DNA of 64,000 nucleotides from Erysipelothrix urinaevulpis (GCF_009828835.1 NZ_WTTB01000004.1:1-64000); one strand, 5' to 3'; shown: positions 35,730 to 45,414, numbered from the stretch's first letter. Notes: generated by a model not told the origin, from the letters alone. Numbers and translations are program-made.

Positions 35730-35741
35730 TGCATGCATCAT
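35718..35741 (-). CDS. Candidate leader uORF 2 (MMHARPK)
   Basis: A 7-codon reading frame whose last codons (AGG CCA AAG TAA) are the rising arm of the leader terminator. A ribosome on it would block that stem. It begins 4 bases after uORF 1 ends and has no clear ribosome-binding site. Confidence 0.35.
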   Translation of the reverse strand: MMHARPK

Positions 35742-35745
35742 TTAT

Positions 35746-35772
35746 TCACATTTTATTTGACTCGGCAGTCAT
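35746..35772 (-). CDS. Candidate leader uORF 1 (MTAESNKM)
   Basis: An 8-codon reading frame with a GGAAA site upstream. Its span lies within a hairpin: ACATTTTA pairs with TAAAATGT, and inside that GACT pairs with AGTC around GCCG. Confidence 0.4.
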   Translation of the reverse strand: MTAESNKM

Positions 35773-35789
35773 TAAAATGTTTCCAAACA

Positions 35790-35817
35790 ATAATATCACA
35801 TTAATCGTTTAAGTCAA
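35790..35817 (-). promoter_or_regulatory. Promoter of the MATE leader transcript
   Basis: TTGACT and TATTAT with a 16-bp spacer, giving a leader of about 105 bases before the MATE start codon. Confidence 0.7.
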
Positions 35818-35824
35818 CTTTTTT

Positions 35825-36388
35825 TTAATGATGTTGATAACTTAATTTTCTTCCACAATATTCACATTCAGTTGTCATGTGTTCAATGACCTCATTACTT
35901 GCGCCACATCCACCACAGCGAATCATTTTACGATTAATCATTTCTTTAATTGAATTAACAAATGCGCCTGTGATTGTATTATCAGTTTCATTAACACGTA
36001 TGTTTTTAAAATAACCGAGTTTAATGAGCATTTGAATTTCTTTTATAACTATTTTATTTTCTTTACCAACATGAGATGCAATTTCTTCAGTTGTGAACAT
36101 TTCATTTTGGTAAATTATATCGTAATACTCGCGATAATTTTTACTTAAGATGTTTCGTTTAGTACCAATATATACAATAATTAATCCAATTACCATGATG
36201 ATAAACGCCAAGACAAATTGAAAATTGCTATATCGATAATTGTTTTCTGTTTCGATAAACCACATGATAAATCCAAACAAATAAATCACTATTCCAAAAT
36301 AAAATACAAATGTATTCTTAGGTTGAAACCCTGATTCACTTCGTTGAATATTTTTTTGTCGGCGTATTTTCCTCTCAGTTTTTTTCAT
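35825..36388 (-). CDS. Membrane protein with C-terminal zinc ribbon (YdjG/YdjH-like role)
   Basis: A 187-residue protein: basic N-terminus, two helices (about 25-45 and 55-80), a cytoplasmic middle of winged-helix appearance (EIASHVGKENKIVIKEIQMLIKLGYF), and a zinc ribbon with four Cys (CGGC...CEYC). Last gene of a cluster with an SPFH/zinc-ribbon protein. By analogy with the B. subtilis ydjFGHI operon, it may help dock the SPFH protein at the membrane; that is inference. Confidence 0.6.
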   Translation of the reverse strand: MKKTERKIRRQKNIQRSESGFQPKNTFVFYFGIVIYLFGFIMWFIETENNYRYSNFQFVLAFIIMVIGLIIVYIGTKRNILSKNYREYYDIIYQNEMFTTEEIASHVGKENKIVIKEIQMLIKLGYFKNIRVNETDNTITGAFVNSIKEMINRKMIRCGGCGASNEVIEHMTTECEYCGRKLSYQHH

Positions 36389-36397
36389 GATATCCCC

Positions 36398-36766
36398 TTA
36401 AAACTCATCGATATTTTTCTTATTAAATGTTGATATAAGGATTAATAGAATAACCATAATTGTATGTATTAGAATTTGACTTATATGCAAATACTTTATT
36501 TCCCAGGAATTAAATAACAAGAATAACAGTGAATCAATAAATGAAAATAAAATATAAAAACTTGAGACCATTATTGCGGAAGCTTGAATAAATTCATTTC
36601 CTTTATATAAAACTCTTGCACTAATCAATGTTGCAATTACTTCCATCCCTACAATCCAAATGATACTAGGATGAGTTACGATACTCATAAGATAAGCGAT
36701 GAATAACGTAGAGACAACACTTAAAAAACCAATCAAGATTACACTCAAACTCTTTTTCTCTTTCAT
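36398..36766 (-). CDS. Small polytopic membrane protein of unknown function
   Basis: A 122-residue protein with four predicted membrane helices and little else. Its ATG overlaps the stop of the SPFH gene (ATGA), so it is co-translated with it. It is probably part of the same envelope complex. I recognise no family. Confidence 0.65.
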   Translation of the reverse strand: MKEKKSLSVILIGFLSVVSTLFIAYLMSIVTHPSIIWIVGMEVIATLISARVLYKGNEFIQASAIMVSSFYILFSFIDSLLFLLFNSWEIKYLHISQILIHTIMVILLILISTFNKKNIDEF

Positions 36767-37884
36767 TCAACAACCTTCTCTCCACAATCATGACAAAATT
36801 TTGCATTATTACTTAATACTGCTTCACATTGATGACATTTCTTTAACAAGCTGGATCCACATTCATCACAAAATTTTTGATTTTCATTATTAATGATTTG
36901 TCCGCACTGTCCACATTCTTTTTGAAATGTTTTGGAACAGTTACTACAAAATTTTGAATCTTTTGAGGATTCATAGCCACAATCAGGACACATAATATTG
37001 TCCTCTTTTTTTAAGTTTTCATTGCTTTCTTTTAATAGGGTTCCAAGTTCGTGTCCCATGACCGTTCCCATTCCTAAACCAATTCCAGCGCCAGCAACCG
37101 TACCTGCTTGTCCTTCGTTTTTTGCTGCACCAACCAATGCATCGTATCCACGTTCTTCTTTATAATCATAACCAACAATGTCCATTTCTGCTTTTTTATT
37201 CAATGCAGCTTTTAATCGACTGATACCTTCATCAGTCTCAGGTACACTTATATCTTCCACATAGAAGTTTAATAACTCTAAGCCGTACGAATTAAATCCT
37301 TCTGCCATGTCATTTTTCATATACTCTGATAATTCTTTTAAATGCGCTCCAAGCTCAAGAATCGTAATCTTTTTATTGACTAGATAGTTTGATATCTCAT
37401 CCTTCACATTCGTTGTATAGAAACCTCTAAAGTAGTTAATCACATCGTGTTGACCAAAACTTGGTAACGTTCCCACTAATTTTTTTAGAAATTCTTTAGG
37501 ATTATTAACTGTTATTCCAAATTGACCATAGGCGCTGATAGGGATATAAATACCATACTTAGGATCTTGAATATTTACAGGTGAAGAAGTCCCCCACTTA
37601 ATATCCAATGAATGAGTCATGTTTACAAACCACACCTCTGCTTTGAATGGTGTTTCTCCACCAAATGGAAGGTTGATAAGTTTATTCAATAAAGGCATAT
37701 TCATGGTCTCTAAGGTATGTCGTCCCGCTTCATACACATCATATGCTTTTCCCCCTTTAAATAAAACAGCAACCTGTGATTCGTTGACAATTAATTGTGT
37801 TTTAGTTGATAATTCATCATTGGGAAATCTCCAAGCAAATTCTTTTTCATTGCCATTATATTTAACGATATCAATTAGTGCCAT
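36763..37884 (-). CDS. SPFH-domain protein with zinc ribbons (YdjI/COG4260-like)
   Basis: A 373-residue protein. Residues about 1-230 form an SPFH/band-7 domain of the YdjI type (LIVNESQVAVLFKGG, YIPISAYGQFGITV), a glycine-rich linker follows, and about 290-373 carry at least three CxxC zinc-ribbon pairs (CPDC/CSNC, CGQC/CDEC, CHQC/CHDC). In B. subtilis YdjI is brought to the membrane by YdjG/YdjH and recruits PspA for envelope stress. No pspA gene is in this window. The start follows GCGAGG. Confidence 0.85.
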   Translation of the reverse strand: MALIDIVKYNGNEKEFAWRFPNDELSTKTQLIVNESQVAVLFKGGKAYDVYEAGRHTLETMNMPLLNKLINLPFGGETPFKAEVWFVNMTHSLDIKWGTSSPVNIQDPKYGIYIPISAYGQFGITVNNPKEFLKKLVGTLPSFGQHDVINYFRGFYTTNVKDEISNYLVNKKITILELGAHLKELSEYMKNDMAEGFNSYGLELLNFYVEDISVPETDEGISRLKAALNKKAEMDIVGYDYKEERGYDALVGAAKNEGQAGTVAGAGIGLGMGTVMGHELGTLLKESNENLKKEDNIMCPDCGYESSKDSKFCSNCSKTFQKECGQCGQIINNENQKFCDECGSSLLKKCHQCEAVLSNNAKFCHDCGEKVVE

Positions 37885-37887
37885 AGT

Positions 37888-39120
37888 TTACCTCGCTTCT
37901 TTCATCTTAAAATTCGTTTCTAATAAATTGGTATTATTCATCGTACGGACTTTTATCTTCAATTCTTCTTCTTCATTTTGATAGATATAACCACCTCTAA
38001 ACACATCAAAGACAAATGTCATTTTTTCTTTTTCATTGGGTAAAATTTTGTGTCTCCCCACTGTACTTGAGTAAGTATCGAACCCACTATCTCTAGGTTG
38101 CAATGAAATATCCAATGTTGAACTGTCAATTGTTTGATCTGTCTTATTTGTCAATGTCACTTCAATTGCTGTGTATTGTGTTTGACTATCATAAGAGCGA
38201 CGATTTCGCTTATCGAAATAACTTGGTTTATGGGTTGCTACTCCATTTTCAATCTTATGAAGTTCTAATTCAATGAGCTCTCGATCGTCTTCTAGCATAA
38301 GATCTAACTCAATTCTATCAACAAGGCTGGTGTAACCATCCCCATGACCAACCATATGAACGGTCAAGTTTTCAACACTTGTTAAGTACTTATCGAGTAC
38401 ACTTGGAACAACAGGCATCTCTATTTTTGTATACTTAGAAAATAAATTATGAGAATCAAATTGTTTTTCATCTCTAATGTCAGGTCCTGTCATCATAAAA
38501 GACCCCTCAAAATAAAGCTGATTAAACGATGTTTGACTCAGTGGATAAACAAAATTACCACTCAATTCACTTTTCGGTTCAATTTCCTGCTTCCTAGAAT
38601 TCGTGGTACTTTCGTCTGCTAAGTTCTGATTAATTTTAATTGCCTCACCTGATAATGGTCTAATGGTATGGAAAAGATTGTTTTCAGCATTACCCCAATA
38701 TTCTGGAATAATTTTGGAGGAACGATTATTTTTAATCGTTACATTAACCATCATAAATTTATCAGTTGTAAAATTATTACGTAAATTCTCAACTTTAATT
38801 CCATCTTTAACTTCAAAAAGTTCATAACCATTGATGCAAAAATCCACATCATTTGATTCTAAACAATATGCTTCATCGAGTCTAAATAGTAATTCTTTCA
38901 TTTCTGTTCCTAATGAGAACATTAATTCTTCTTGCTCTAATGAAAAATCATACGAACCAACGACATCTGTGTAGTCTTCATTAACAATATATCGGGGTGT
39001 TCTCATTGTATTGGGTCTATTTTCCCATACTGTGTAACCAACTAAAAAAGTCATTACTAAGAGTAATGATACAAATACTTTATAATTCATGAGCCATCTT
39101 GTTATGTTATTTTTATTCAC
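37888..39120 (-). CDS. Membrane-anchored extracellular protein of unknown function
   Basis: A 410-residue protein with one N-terminal membrane segment (about 13-30) and an extracellular beta-rich region with at least two repeats of a fold whose strands read MVNVTIKNNRSSKIIP and AIEVTLTNKTDQTIDS, as in DUF4352-type immunoglobulin-like domains. The start codon is GTG, preceded by GAGGT. First gene of the SPFH cluster, three bases before the SPFH gene; it may be the outside sensor or client of the YdjI-like system. Confidence 0.65.
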   Translation of the reverse strand: MNKNNITRWLMNYKVFVSLLLVMTFLVGYTVWENRPNTMRTPRYIVNEDYTDVVGSYDFSLEQEELMFSLGTEMKELLFRLDEAYCLESNDVDFCINGYELFEVKDGIKVENLRNNFTTDKFMMVNVTIKNNRSSKIIPEYWGNAENNLFHTIRPLSGEAIKINQNLADESTTNSRKQEIEPKSELSGNFVYPLSQTSFNQLYFEGSFMMTGPDIRDEKQFDSHNLFSKYTKIEMPVVPSVLDKYLTSVENLTVHMVGHGDGYTSLVDRIELDLMLEDDRELIELELHKIENGVATHKPSYFDKRNRRSYDSQTQYTAIEVTLTNKTDQTIDSSTLDISLQPRDSGFDTYSSTVGRHKILPNEKEKMTFVFDVFRGGYIYQNEEEELKIKVRTMNNTNLLETNFKMKEAR

Positions 39121-39247
39121 TTCGCTACCTCTTCAATGATAATCGTATCGCCTGGCTCAAATAAATGGTCAGAATGTAACGAATGGGGGATATTATGGAA
39201 TAAATTACTCTAAATATACCTTGAAAGTCCCCTAATGTATTTCTTAA

Positions 39248-39278
39248 TAAAAAAACTTGGAAAAATTCCCAAGTTTTA
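39248..39278 (-). terminator. Terminator after the LTA-synthase-like gene
   Basis: An 8-bp stem (AAACTTGG/CCAAGTTT) with an 8-nt loop and seven T on the minus strand. Confidence 0.85.
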
Positions 39279-39286
39279 TTGAATAT

Positions 39287-40762
39287 CTACTTCATGAACT
39301 TTTGAATGAACCATTGGTCTTTTCCACCAATACCTTGGTTTACCTCATCCACTCCATATTCTTCATATAAAGTCTTACTCTCAGAAAACATATCGGTTCC
39401 AATTCCTAATCGGGACCCTTTAACCTTAACATTTAGAGATGATAAAATCGTTGGAAAGACATCCATACTGTAATATTTTCTATTTTTATCCTGAACATTC
39501 TCAATCACTTGTTCATCAAGATTAATAAATAAATTAAATGTATTTCTTTTATAGTTCTCGTCTAAAGTCTTAAAATATTCTTTTTCCATACTTAAATGAT
39601 CACCATGAATTACAATCACTGTATCCTTATAATAATCCTGAGATTGAATGTAACGAACAAATTCACTCGTCATTTTATCAACACATCGAATTGAATTTTC
39701 ATAGGGCTCAGTTGAGTCTTTTGAGCAGGATTTGTCAGTATAACCATTTGGAAAATGAGTATCATCCGCTTCGATAATGATTGCGAAAGGTTCGTCTTTT
39801 TCTGAAAGTTCTTCGAGTTTGTTTCGACTGTATTCGAATAACTTTTTATCTTCAAAGCCCCACCATTCTTTGTAGTCTTTAGGAATCAAGCCTTGATCTT
39901 TTGCTCGATTATAATCTAAGATATTAAAATCTCCGTGTGTCTGATAAAAATTATCAACACCAGCAAACGTAGCATCCGCTCCAACCAAAAATTCTAAATT
40001 GTATCCTTCTTGTTGAAGTATATCACCTAATGTAATTGCGCCAGGCGCAAATCTATTTTGTTCTCCATATTTATTTCCATCCATGGTCACTTTAAAAGGT
40101 AAACCCGATTGTTGGGCGAACATACCTGCTATGGAATAACCTGTTGATGGCGCCTGGTATCCACCACCAAATGTATCCTTATCAGAAAAGGATACATTAT
40201 TACTCTCATGGATAATTTTAGTCAATTCTGGAAGAAGGTTTTCATTAACATTGCCGCCCAACTCTTTTGAAAAATAGGTTCCCTCAAACGATTCTAAATA
40301 AATATAAATTAGATTCTTTTTATGTTGAGGAAACACAACATTTTTCTCACTTGGCTCAATGTAGTGCTGCTGGATAAATGTGGTTTCAGGCGCATTATAA
40401 TAATCGGATATTTTTAATTTATAATTCATAAAAAAACCACTCGCTATAACAAGACAAACTGATAATCCCATCATCAATGTCTTGACGATTACTTTATTTT
40501 TCAACATCTGATTTATCTTAACCATAATAATTGTTAGTAAAACTCCAAGTAATATGACAACGACAATATAAAAAGCAATTTCAAAATAAAAACTAAGGGG
40601 TGTCCCTTGAGTTGGAGCGGTTAAAGTAAACCATAGCTGTTCAAAATCAATATCACCAAATACTTTTACACTCCATATCGATGTTACCGTAATTAAAATT
40701 GCGCCAACATTAAAAAGCAAGAGCATACTTTGATAGATTCTTTCTTTTGTTATTTTTTTCAT
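39287..40762 (-). CDS. LTA-synthase-like phosphoglycerol transferase (MdoB/sulfatase family)
   Basis: A 491-residue protein with three N-terminal membrane segments (about 12-32, 58-85, 95-113) and a large extracellular sulfatase-fold domain. Metal and active-site motifs are YIYLESFEGT (Glu), GGGYQAPSTGYSIAGMFAQQSGLP (Thr/Ser nucleophile region), and VIVIHGDHLSM (Asp/His). It is shorter in its membrane part than LtaS (usually five segments), closer to OpgB/MdoB-type enzymes. It should transfer phosphoglycerol to a surface glycolipid or glycan; the product is unknown. The start follows a GGTGA site. Confidence 0.85.
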   Translation of the reverse strand: MKKITKERIYQSMLLLFNVGAILITVTSIWSVKVFGDIDFEQLWFTLTAPTQGTPLSFYFEIAFYIVVVILLGVLLTIIMVKINQMLKNKVIVKTLMMGLSVCLVIASGFFMNYKLKISDYYNAPETTFIQQHYIEPSEKNVVFPQHKKNLIYIYLESFEGTYFSKELGGNVNENLLPELTKIIHESNNVSFSDKDTFGGGYQAPSTGYSIAGMFAQQSGLPFKVTMDGNKYGEQNRFAPGAITLGDILQQEGYNLEFLVGADATFAGVDNFYQTHGDFNILDYNRAKDQGLIPKDYKEWWGFEDKKLFEYSRNKLEELSEKDEPFAIIIEADDTHFPNGYTDKSCSKDSTEPYENSIRCVDKMTSEFVRYIQSQDYYKDTVIVIHGDHLSMEKEYFKTLDENYKRNTFNLFINLDEQVIENVQDKNRKYYSMDVFPTILSSLNVKVKGSRLGIGTDMFSESKTLYEEYGVDEVNQGIGGKDQWFIQKFMK

Positions 40763-40809
40763 CTGTTAATCACCGTTCTTATCGTATCATTTTCCGGTTG
40801 TGAATCCTA

Positions 40810-40842
40810 GAAAAAACCTCCGAGAACTCGTGTTCTGTGGAG
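40810..40842 (-). terminator. Terminator of the ABC exporter-ArsR operon
   Basis: Stem CTCC..AGAAC / GTTCT..GGAG with a 4-nt loop and six T on the minus strand. Confidence 0.85.
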
Positions 40843-40846
40843 ATTT

Positions 40847-41881
40847 TTAGCTTTCAATAATTTTTGATAAGAGTTCTCTGTTTCCTTCATCCAATAACTC
40901 TAACGTTTCTACTACAAATATTAAAACTGAAAACAATTTATCTTTTCGTATTTCATAATAAATTCTGTTTGATTTGGTGCTTGCATTCACTTGGACTAAC
41001 CCTTCACTGACTAACTCTTGAATATGATAAGAAATTGTTGCAGGCGTTAGATCTAAAGCATCGGCAAGTTCTTTTCCATATTTTTGAGTTTCCACCAACT
41101 CTTTTAAGATTAAAAATTTACTTTGGTCACCGATATTTTTTAAATTTTTACATGCTTCATCAATCGTCATGATGGATTGTTGAAAAAATTCTTTTGTAAA
41201 AGTAATTCCTACCACTGCAGTATCAGAGCGAATCGCTATTGCATTCATTCCCATGACTGATGCTTGTATATTTAACTCTTTTCCTTCATAACTTAATCCG
41301 ACTTCTTCTTCTAAAAATTTATAAATTGTCTTATTATCAATTCGTTCTTGCCATTCAGTATGAATAATTGAAACTTCATTCGCGAATGTTGATAAAAGTG
41401 GGGTTAGAAGGGGCACTAAGCGTTGATATATTTCCCTTAAATCATCATAATACTGTTCAGTATTTTCCGAAATCAAAAGGACAAGCCATTTTTGTTCATG
41501 ACTCAACGTCGTTTTTTCTAAGATACTTACAAGCGATAAATCATCGACAACATCAGATTCTTTATCTACATAAGCTGATAAGAGAGCTTCTTTTGTGAGT
41601 CTTTCAAATGATGACATATCCTTCTTCGTAAAATCAACATCAAAGATTGCTGAAAAACCAGTAAAGGACTGTTCTCCTTCGAAAACCTTAATGGCATCCG
41701 TGATTCTTGGAAATTCTACCATTAATTGATCCATTTCTTGAGAACAGGTATCATAAACAAAATCAATTTTTTCCTTCGTCGATTCCTTTGCTCGTGCAGC
41801 ATATCGATTATCGCCACAAACATAACGACTATACATGATATAAGCTTCATAGTTGTAATTTAATTCTTTAATCATTTGCAT
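40847..41881 (-). CDS. ArsR-type regulator with a large N-terminal domain
   Basis: A 344-residue protein. About 1-245 is a domain I cannot name; about 250-340 is a winged helix of ArsR type (LKELVETQKYGKELADALDLTPATISYHIQELVSEGLVQV). It is four times the length of a plain ArsR protein. It starts 6 bases after the stop of the ABC gene and is the last gene of the operon. The 12-bp inverted repeats over the operon promoter suit autoregulation by a dimeric winged-helix protein. The ligand is probably an exporter substrate. Confidence 0.75.
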   Translation of the reverse strand: MQMIKELNYNYEAYIMYSRYVCGDNRYAARAKESTKEKIDFVYDTCSQEMDQLMVEFPRITDAIKVFEGEQSFTGFSAIFDVDFTKKDMSSFERLTKEALLSAYVDKESDVVDDLSLVSILEKTTLSHEQKWLVLLISENTEQYYDDLREIYQRLVPLLTPLLSTFANEVSIIHTEWQERIDNKTIYKFLEEEVGLSYEGKELNIQASVMGMNAIAIRSDTAVVGITFTKEFFQQSIMTIDEACKNLKNIGDQSKFLILKELVETQKYGKELADALDLTPATISYHIQELVSEGLVQVNASTKSNRIYYEIRKDKLFSVLIFVVETLELLDEGNRELLSKIIES

Positions 41882-41887
41882 ATTTAT

Positions 41888-43645
41888 CTACCCCAGTGTC
41901 TTTACATAATTATAATATATATTCTTATTATACATTAATTCTTCATGATTGCCTTGTTCAACAAGCTTGCCTTTTTCTAAAACGACGATTTCATCTGCAT
42001 CGTTAATTGTGCTTAAACGATGAGCTGCAATTAAAACTGTTTTTTCTTTTCGAATGTTTTTCAATGCTTCTTGAACCAAATTTTCTGAATCACTGTCCAA
42101 TGCTGACGTTGGCTCATCCATGATCAAAATAGAAGCCTTACTCATAAAGGCCCTAGCAATCGCAATTCTTTGACGTTGACCACCCGATAATCGACTTGAA
42201 TTTTCACCAACGATTGTGTTATACCCTTCTGGTAACGTCATGATAAAATCATGGATCGCTGCTTTTTTACAGGCTGTTATGATGTCTTCATCTTTAACAT
42301 GGTGATAATCTTCACTTCCCAAACGAACATTCTCTTTGATACTTACATTAAAAAGTGGTGATTCTTGTTGAACATAAACCATTTGCTTGCGAACACTTGC
42401 TAAAGTATGCTGATTAATATCTTTACCATCCAACTTAATTGTCCCATTGTCCAGGTCATAAAAGCCTAACAATAATTGAAATAAGGTTGATTTACCACTT
42501 CCTGATTCACCAACAAATGCGATTGTTTTTTTAGGTGGAATTTTAAGTGTGAAATTATCAATGGCTAAGGTTGAGTCAGTGTAGCCGAAAGTCACTTCTT
42601 CAAAATCAATGCTTCCATTTAACTGATTATCATAATCAGCGATCGTATCGAGTTCTTCTCGTTCATTTTCTAATTCTGTTTCCAACATCGTTAAAATGCG
42701 GTGAGCCGACGTTGAAATTTCTAGTAAAAAATTCCAAGATTGACTAAGACTACCAAACATTGTACTAATGTTGGGTTGAAGCATCAAAATCAACATTATT
42801 TTTGTAAATTCGAATTGACCTTGCATACTTAAATAAATACCAATAACTAAGAAAGAGACTTTTAACACTTGGTTGAATGAATCATTCCATAAACTAACTT
42901 TATGTTTCAAAGACTCTGCTTTTAAAATATCCTGTCCATATTCTTTATTCTTTTCATTGTATTTATGTGTGACTACCTTATCAATTGAATTCAAGCGAAT
43001 CATTTCTTCGTTGCCTAAGATTTCAGATAATTGGTTCGTTGCCATATTTTGTGTTTGTCGTGCTTTAACGTACTCTTCTTGAATCGTCTTAGAATATCGA
43101 CTCGATACCAATACAGAAATAATACCTACAAGAACAGAAACCAATGCAAGTCGAATATCAATAACTATCAACGTTATTAATGCAGCAATTCCTGATGCCA
43201 ATGGGTGAAAAAACATGTAATTAATCCCTTGGAAATAGAAGTTATTAACAACATCTGTGTCACTGGTTAATAAGGTCATCATGTCCCCACTATGACCTTT
43301 TGTTATTTCTGATTCTTTTTGTCGTAGTATATGATGGATCATTTTCTTTTTCAGTCTCTTCTCTGCATACTGCCCTCCTGTGACATTCGCGATTTGACCA
43401 AAAATTAAAACTGGAATCATGCATAAAAACCATATACCGAGTAAAACAAAAGGATCTTTATCAAATATTCCTAACGAGGCTTGTTCAATTGCGGTTTCAG
43501 TAACTTTTCCTGCAAAATAAACAAGAGCGTAATTACCTAAGCTAAAAACAAGTGAACCAACAATAGACACAATAAACGCAATGGAGCCTATTTTAGAAAT
43601 ATTCCAAATAATTTGAAGTGTATTTTTAAACGTTTTGTTCTTCAT
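41888..43645 (-). CDS. ABC exporter half-transporter, second gene of the ArsR-linked operon
   Basis: A 585-residue fused membrane/ATPase protein with Walker A GESGSGKST, signature LSGGQRQRIAIARA, Walker B ILIMDEPTSALD and H-loop AAHRL; the ATPase motifs are all canonical. The start follows GGAGG and lies 20 bases inside the end of the partner gene. It is not a relative of the degenerate 3879 subunit. Together with the next gene it likely forms a heterodimer with two working ATP sites. Confidence 0.9.
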   Translation of the reverse strand: MKNKTFKNTLQIIWNISKIGSIAFIVSIVGSLVFSLGNYALVYFAGKVTETAIEQASLGIFDKDPFVLLGIWFLCMIPVLIFGQIANVTGGQYAEKRLKKKMIHHILRQKESEITKGHSGDMMTLLTSDTDVVNNFYFQGINYMFFHPLASGIAALITLIVIDIRLALVSVLVGIISVLVSSRYSKTIQEEYVKARQTQNMATNQLSEILGNEEMIRLNSIDKVVTHKYNEKNKEYGQDILKAESLKHKVSLWNDSFNQVLKVSFLVIGIYLSMQGQFEFTKIMLILMLQPNISTMFGSLSQSWNFLLEISTSAHRILTMLETELENEREELDTIADYDNQLNGSIDFEEVTFGYTDSTLAIDNFTLKIPPKKTIAFVGESGSGKSTLFQLLLGFYDLDNGTIKLDGKDINQHTLASVRKQMVYVQQESPLFNVSIKENVRLGSEDYHHVKDEDIITACKKAAIHDFIMTLPEGYNTIVGENSSRLSGGQRQRIAIARAFMSKASILIMDEPTSALDSDSENLVQEALKNIRKEKTVLIAAHRLSTINDADEIVVLEKGKLVEQGNHEELMYNKNIYYNYVKTLG

Positions 43646-45368
43646 TCTTTAGTTCCTCCATTTGGTTTTTATACATATTCGCATAAATCTTATTATGTTT
43701 CATTAAGTCGTCATGTGTTCCTTGCTCTCGCAATTGTCCTTGATCAAAAACGAAAATGACTGAACAGTGTTTTAATGTTCTCAGGCGGTGTGCAATAATA
43801 ATTTGTGTTTTATTCTTCAAACCTTTGTAAAGTGTTTCTTGAATTTTTTTCTCTGTTTTGATATCTAATGCAGACGTTGCTTCATCGAAGAGATAAAGGG
43901 TTGACTCTTTCAAAAGAGTTCTTGCTATCATGATTCGTTGTCGTTGACCTCCAGATAATTTACTTCCACGTTCACCAATCAACTCATCTTTGCTTCTCGT
44001 ATCAGCCCAATCTCCTAAATCAACAGAGTGTAAAAGTTCTTTTAAAGATTCATCGCTCGCATTGGGTTTAACATATCTTAAATTTTCATACACAGTATCA
44101 TTAAATAAATAGTTATTTTGAGTCACGATAGCGATTTGCTCTCTTAAAGATTCCTTACTCCATGCTTGAATTGAAATTCCTTTATAGTAAATTGTTCCTT
44201 CTGTTGGTACATACATGCCCATTAATAATTTGAAAATTGTCGACTTGCCTGAACCACTGGTTCCAACCAATCCCACGGATGAGAACTCATCAATTTTAAA
44301 ACTTAGATTGTCAATTACTTTTATAGGATTTTCTTCATCACTAGGATAACTAAATGAAACATTTCTGAATTCGATGAATGGTGCATTGTCTATTCCATCA
44401 CCACTATAACTGCCAAACATTTCTTTTTGTGCATCCCAAATTGGAAATATTCGTTGTGTAGAAACAAGTAAATGCGGAATGTTTTGTAATGCATTCGTTG
44501 CATAATTAAATTCCATCATCGCTAATTGGATAATCGTAAATGCACTCACTAATTGGGTAATATTAATGATGCCTTTTTGTATCCATAGCGCACCAAATCC
44601 GCCTACAAAAAAGACAGGTAAAATAGCTAAGATAGCTGTTGGTGTTTGGATAATATACAATTTAGAAATTCCTTCAATCCCTGTTTTCGCAGATTTTTTC
44701 AATGCTTTCTCAACCCATGATTCTACTTGTTCATAAATTCTAAATACACGAATACTGGTCCTATTATTCAATAAATCTTGATTCAATGCATCTGTTTCCC
44801 CCATCGCAACTTTCCAAGGCATAATTAAGTCCAATGATTTTTTACTTGCATACACTTGGATTAAGACGATGAATGGAAAAGGCACTAAAAAGATAATAAA
44901 GAAACGCCAATTTGTCAGAAATAACGCCACCATTAGCATCACGATTATGATCAGTGATTTCAACAACATGATACTCGAATTGGACGCTGATACCAGACTC
45001 GAAACATCATTGTTTAAACGATTAATCAAATCTCCCTGCTCTTGATTTTGACTAAACTCATGACTGGACTCCAAAATACTTTCGACTGTTTTATATTTGA
45101 ATTTAATCCGCATTTGTTCAATCACACGTGTTTGTAATAGATTTGTAACATAAGTCAACCCAAGAATTATGATTGCTAAAACAATAAGTAATCCTAGTAT
45201 CTTCTTCGCAGTATCGACATTAAGGTTGATCATATTTTCTGTGATACCCCCTAATGCATTCGCTGATAATATATTCAATAATCCAATCATTGTAAAAAGA
45301 GAAACCAAGCGAAATAGGTTTTTTACCTCGCAACTTTCTTGCCATAATCTTTTTAATTTTTGAATCAT
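43626..45368 (-). CDS. ABC exporter half-transporter, first gene of the ArsR-linked operon
   Basis: A 580-residue fused exporter with Walker A GTSGSGKST, signature LSGGQRQRIMIARTLL, Walker B LYLFDEATSALD and H-loop IAHRL, all canonical. The start follows AGAAGGGG. A strong promoter (TTGACA, 17 bp, TAATAT) and two ATCTAA-N7-TTAGAT palindromes lie directly upstream, with the predicted regulator encoded at the end of the operon. Confidence 0.9.
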   Translation of the reverse strand: MIQKLKRLWQESCEVKNLFRLVSLFTMIGLLNILSANALGGITENMINLNVDTAKKILGLLIVLAIIILGLTYVTNLLQTRVIEQMRIKFKYKTVESILESSHEFSQNQEQGDLINRLNNDVSSLVSASNSSIMLLKSLIIIVMLMVALFLTNWRFFIIFLVPFPFIVLIQVYASKKSLDLIMPWKVAMGETDALNQDLLNNRTSIRVFRIYEQVESWVEKALKKSAKTGIEGISKLYIIQTPTAILAILPVFFVGGFGALWIQKGIINITQLVSAFTIIQLAMMEFNYATNALQNIPHLLVSTQRIFPIWDAQKEMFGSYSGDGIDNAPFIEFRNVSFSYPSDEENPIKVIDNLSFKIDEFSSVGLVGTSGSGKSTIFKLLMGMYVPTEGTIYYKGISIQAWSKESLREQIAIVTQNNYLFNDTVYENLRYVKPNASDESLKELLHSVDLGDWADTRSKDELIGERGSKLSGGQRQRIMIARTLLKESTLYLFDEATSALDIKTEKKIQETLYKGLKNKTQIIIAHRLRTLKHCSVIFVFDQGQLREQGTHDDLMKHNKIYANMYKNQMEELKNEEQNV

Positions 45369-45383
45369 AAGACCCCTTCTTTC

Positions 45384-45414
45384 ATATGTATCTAACTTAA
45401 CCTTAGATACATAT
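45384..45414. promoter_or_regulatory. Operator 1 of the ABC-ArsR operon
   Basis: A perfect 12-bp inverted repeat (ATATGTATCTAA and its complement) around a 7-bp spacer. It overlaps the -10 box and the start of transcription, so binding should repress. The core ATCTAA-N7-TTAGAT recurs in operator 2. Confidence 0.75.
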
